Below are positions 62,226-64,000 of a stretch of DNA of 64,000 nucleotides, in pieces. The position numbers were made by a program, and so were the translations under genes. Below the pieces are notes generated by a model, which saw nothing but the letters and a program-made list of their open reading frames with translations, ran no database searches and was not told the origin of the DNA. Origin of the DNA: Mercenaria mercenaria (lineage: Eukaryota; Mollusca; Bivalvia; Venerida; Veneridae); NCBI RefSeq assembly GCF_021730395.1, contig NC_069378.1, forward strand, positions 40,003,001 to 40,067,000, written 5' to 3'. Each line of letters starts with the position of its first letter. The first letter of the stretch is position 1.

Positions 62226-62409
62226 ACAGCAGGGTTTTATTTCACTCCAAAGTCAAAGGTGTGCTAAAAATCATTTTCTAATTATCTCATATGACAATTT
62301 GCTGTTTATTTGGTCAACATGTTCACAGGGTTTGAAATTTGATCACTGTTTATAGCTTTATCAAAGAACACACATTTGGACTGTAAATATACAACAATAA
62401 ATATAAACA

Positions 62410-62874
62410 AACAAGAGCTCGTAGAACACAAAATGCCCCTCTTGATGCATTCAGAAATTGCACAAGGAACAGATATTTTTTTGGTCACTGTACACAAAAG
62501 TTCTACTGTTTTGGGTCAATTAAACCTTGACCTTTGACCTATTGACCTCAAAATCAATAGGGGTCATCTGATGGTCATGATCAACCTCCCTACTAAGTTT
62601 CGTGATCCTATGCGCAAGCAATGTCAAGTTATCATCCAGAAACCGTTTAACTAATCCAGGTCACTGTGACCTTGACCTTTAACCTCCTGATCTCAGTATC
62701 AATAGGGGTCATCTGCTGGTTATGACCAACATCCCTGTCAACTTCCATGACCCCAGGCCCATGCGTTCTTGAGTTATCATCCGGAAACGAATTGGTCTAT
62801 ACATACCGACGGACATACAGTCCGACCGACATCTGCAAAACAATATACCCCTCCTTTTTCGGAGTGGGGCATAA
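62410..62874 (-). mobile_element. Helentron-like element, TATGCC family, in DNAJC13 intron
   Basis: On minus it starts TTATGCCCCACTCCGAAAAA, GGAGGGGTATATTG and ends ATGCATCAAGAGGGGCATTT, TGTGTTCTACGAGCTCTTGT T. It has two units with GACCAGCAGATGACCCCTAT-like phrases. This is the best-preserved pair of ends for the family. Confidence 0.8.
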
Positions 62875-63796
62875 CAATGCATATTTACAATGCCAGAGTA
62901 CAGAGATTATATGGCAAACTGTTTTTAGATTTTCATGTAAAACAACAACAACAAAATATGTAAGAGCCATAAATAACAAAAGTCAGACAAACTTTTAAAG
63001 TGTGCACACAACCCTTTTACCTTGATGTGCCTGTTCTGTGAACAAAACAGTTATGTTTTCATTTTTACTTCAAAGTTATAATCCTGAACTAGCAACTATA
63101 TCTGATACGGAGTTATCTGTTTCTTGACAGAATTTCAGTTATGTAACAATGGTCAGTTAATCGTTGGTTACTGAATTCTATTCAAAGACTGATTGTTCTT
63201 TACAAGTAAACCACAACTTCCCTACATAAAGGTGGAAGACAAACAACTTCAGATATATTGTGTTGTCAAAAATTCATGATAAAACTTGTAAATACATGAA
63301 ATGCTTTTAAGTTTAGTTAAACTGATTAGGTAAGTTGGTAAGTTCAAGAAGGACTTTTAAAAGGTTTACAAGATACACATTAGTGACTACTGTAAAAGAC
63401 GATATATCTGTGGGCCAGAAAGTTTGCCTTTTGCAGATTTCAGACTTTTTGCATGTGGAAATATTCGCGAATCACCAAAAGCCAAAGTTCCAAGCTAAAC
63501 TTGTTACATCTTTACTCAACAATAATAACATGTATTGGCAAACATGGAAATTTATGCAGACTGATATTTTCAGGAATTTCTTGAATTTAGGAAATCTGCG
63601 AACATTTCCACATTGCGAACATTTCTACTTATACAGTATACAGAATGGTAAAGTATGGAAAGTGTTATCAAAGTGTTACAGGAAATGAATATGCTAGCCT
63701 CTTCACATAACAACTGATTACACCATTAACTTAATTTAATATTGAGTTCTCCAAACCACGAAAATTTCAGCTTAAGCATCACAAAACGTGTATTAC
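62875..63796 (-). other. DNAJC13 intron, no feature seen
   Basis: AT-rich sequence without recognised repeat ends. A 354-base plus-strand frame at 63335-63688 has no recognisable domain and no splice or promoter context, and I do not call it a gene. Confidence 0.5.
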
Positions 63797-63896
63797 CTGT
63801 GAGATATCCTGAAATTTGTGTGTCCGAGATAAACAGGTCATGCTTCTGATCCTTGTAATCGCGCCAGGTTGTTGATGCATCGAGAATTGTATTGAT
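63797..63896 (-). CDS. DNAJC13: DNAJC13 (RME-8) penultimate exon
   Basis: Acceptor CTTTGTTGCAG, donor GTAATA. The 100 bp encode [20 protein letters not shown] then [13 protein letters not shown], closely like the DNAJC13 C-terminus ([11 protein letters not shown]...GYLTG). The rest of the gene lies beyond the right edge. The intron to the last exon is 6.6 kb. Confidence 0.87.
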
Positions 63897-64000
63897 CTGC
63901 AACAAAGACACAGTATAATCAGAACAAATGACATGCTTGCCCTTCTGACAAAAGTTTTTTTTATAAGTCAAACCAATACAATTTAGGTCAAATAGTGACT

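Noticed and set aside
63335-63688. 117-codon plus-strand frame
   Set aside because: It lies in a DNAJC13 intron, antisense to the gene, with no similarity, no splice partner and ordinary AT-rich codon make-up.

Overview
The window is animal nuclear DNA, AT-rich and full of introns, and most probably from a bivalve mollusc (a venerid-like clam is my best guess). The grounds are three host genes with animal protein sequences (NSF, an HSPA12-like HSP70, and the 3' end of DNAJC13/RME-8) and a repeat load of a molluscan kind: Helentron-like elements with tandem-repeat cores and 3' hairpins followed by CTTGTT, molluscan-type SINEs, and a foldback element with arms of about 100 bp. The species is inferred, not proven.

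Layout: 1-2381 holds the 3' part of a non-LTR retrotransposon (LINE) cut by the window edge. 3464-4375 holds a second, decayed LINE fragment on the minus strand. 5570-11056 is repeat-rich intergenic DNA. 12300-31840 holds NSF on the plus strand: 19 coding exons from the first exon with a recognisable NSF start, 739 residues, both AAA+ rings intact, plus one in-frame upstream exon that may extend the N-terminus. 32650-34740 is repeats. 34741-45069 is a 10.3-kb composite Helentron insertion. It encodes a giant Rep/helicase/endonuclease protein, carries a second non-autonomous element with a 145-bp tandem array, and its empty target site survives as a tandem copy about 150 bp upstream. 45378-46255 is another non-autonomous element. 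47684-49564 (minus) is an intronless HSPA12-like gene. 50547-51975 is a minisatellite of 47-bp units, about 30 copies. 52700-57168 and 63797-63896 (minus) are the last two exons and probable long 3' UTR of DNAJC13, whose last intron (6.6 kb) is packed with mobile-element copies.

How the genes relate: NSF disassembles SNARE complexes after membrane fusion, and RME-8/DNAJC13 is an endosomal J-domain co-chaperone. Both belong to membrane traffic, but neighbourhood alone does not show a functional link. The HSPA12-like gene belongs to a chaperone family that is greatly expanded in bivalves.

The most notable points are the composite Helentron with its own empty-site control, the 23-copy coding minisatellite inside its Rep protein, the co-orientation of Helentron-like elements and SINEs with the host gene they sit in, and the extra in-frame exon upstream of NSF.
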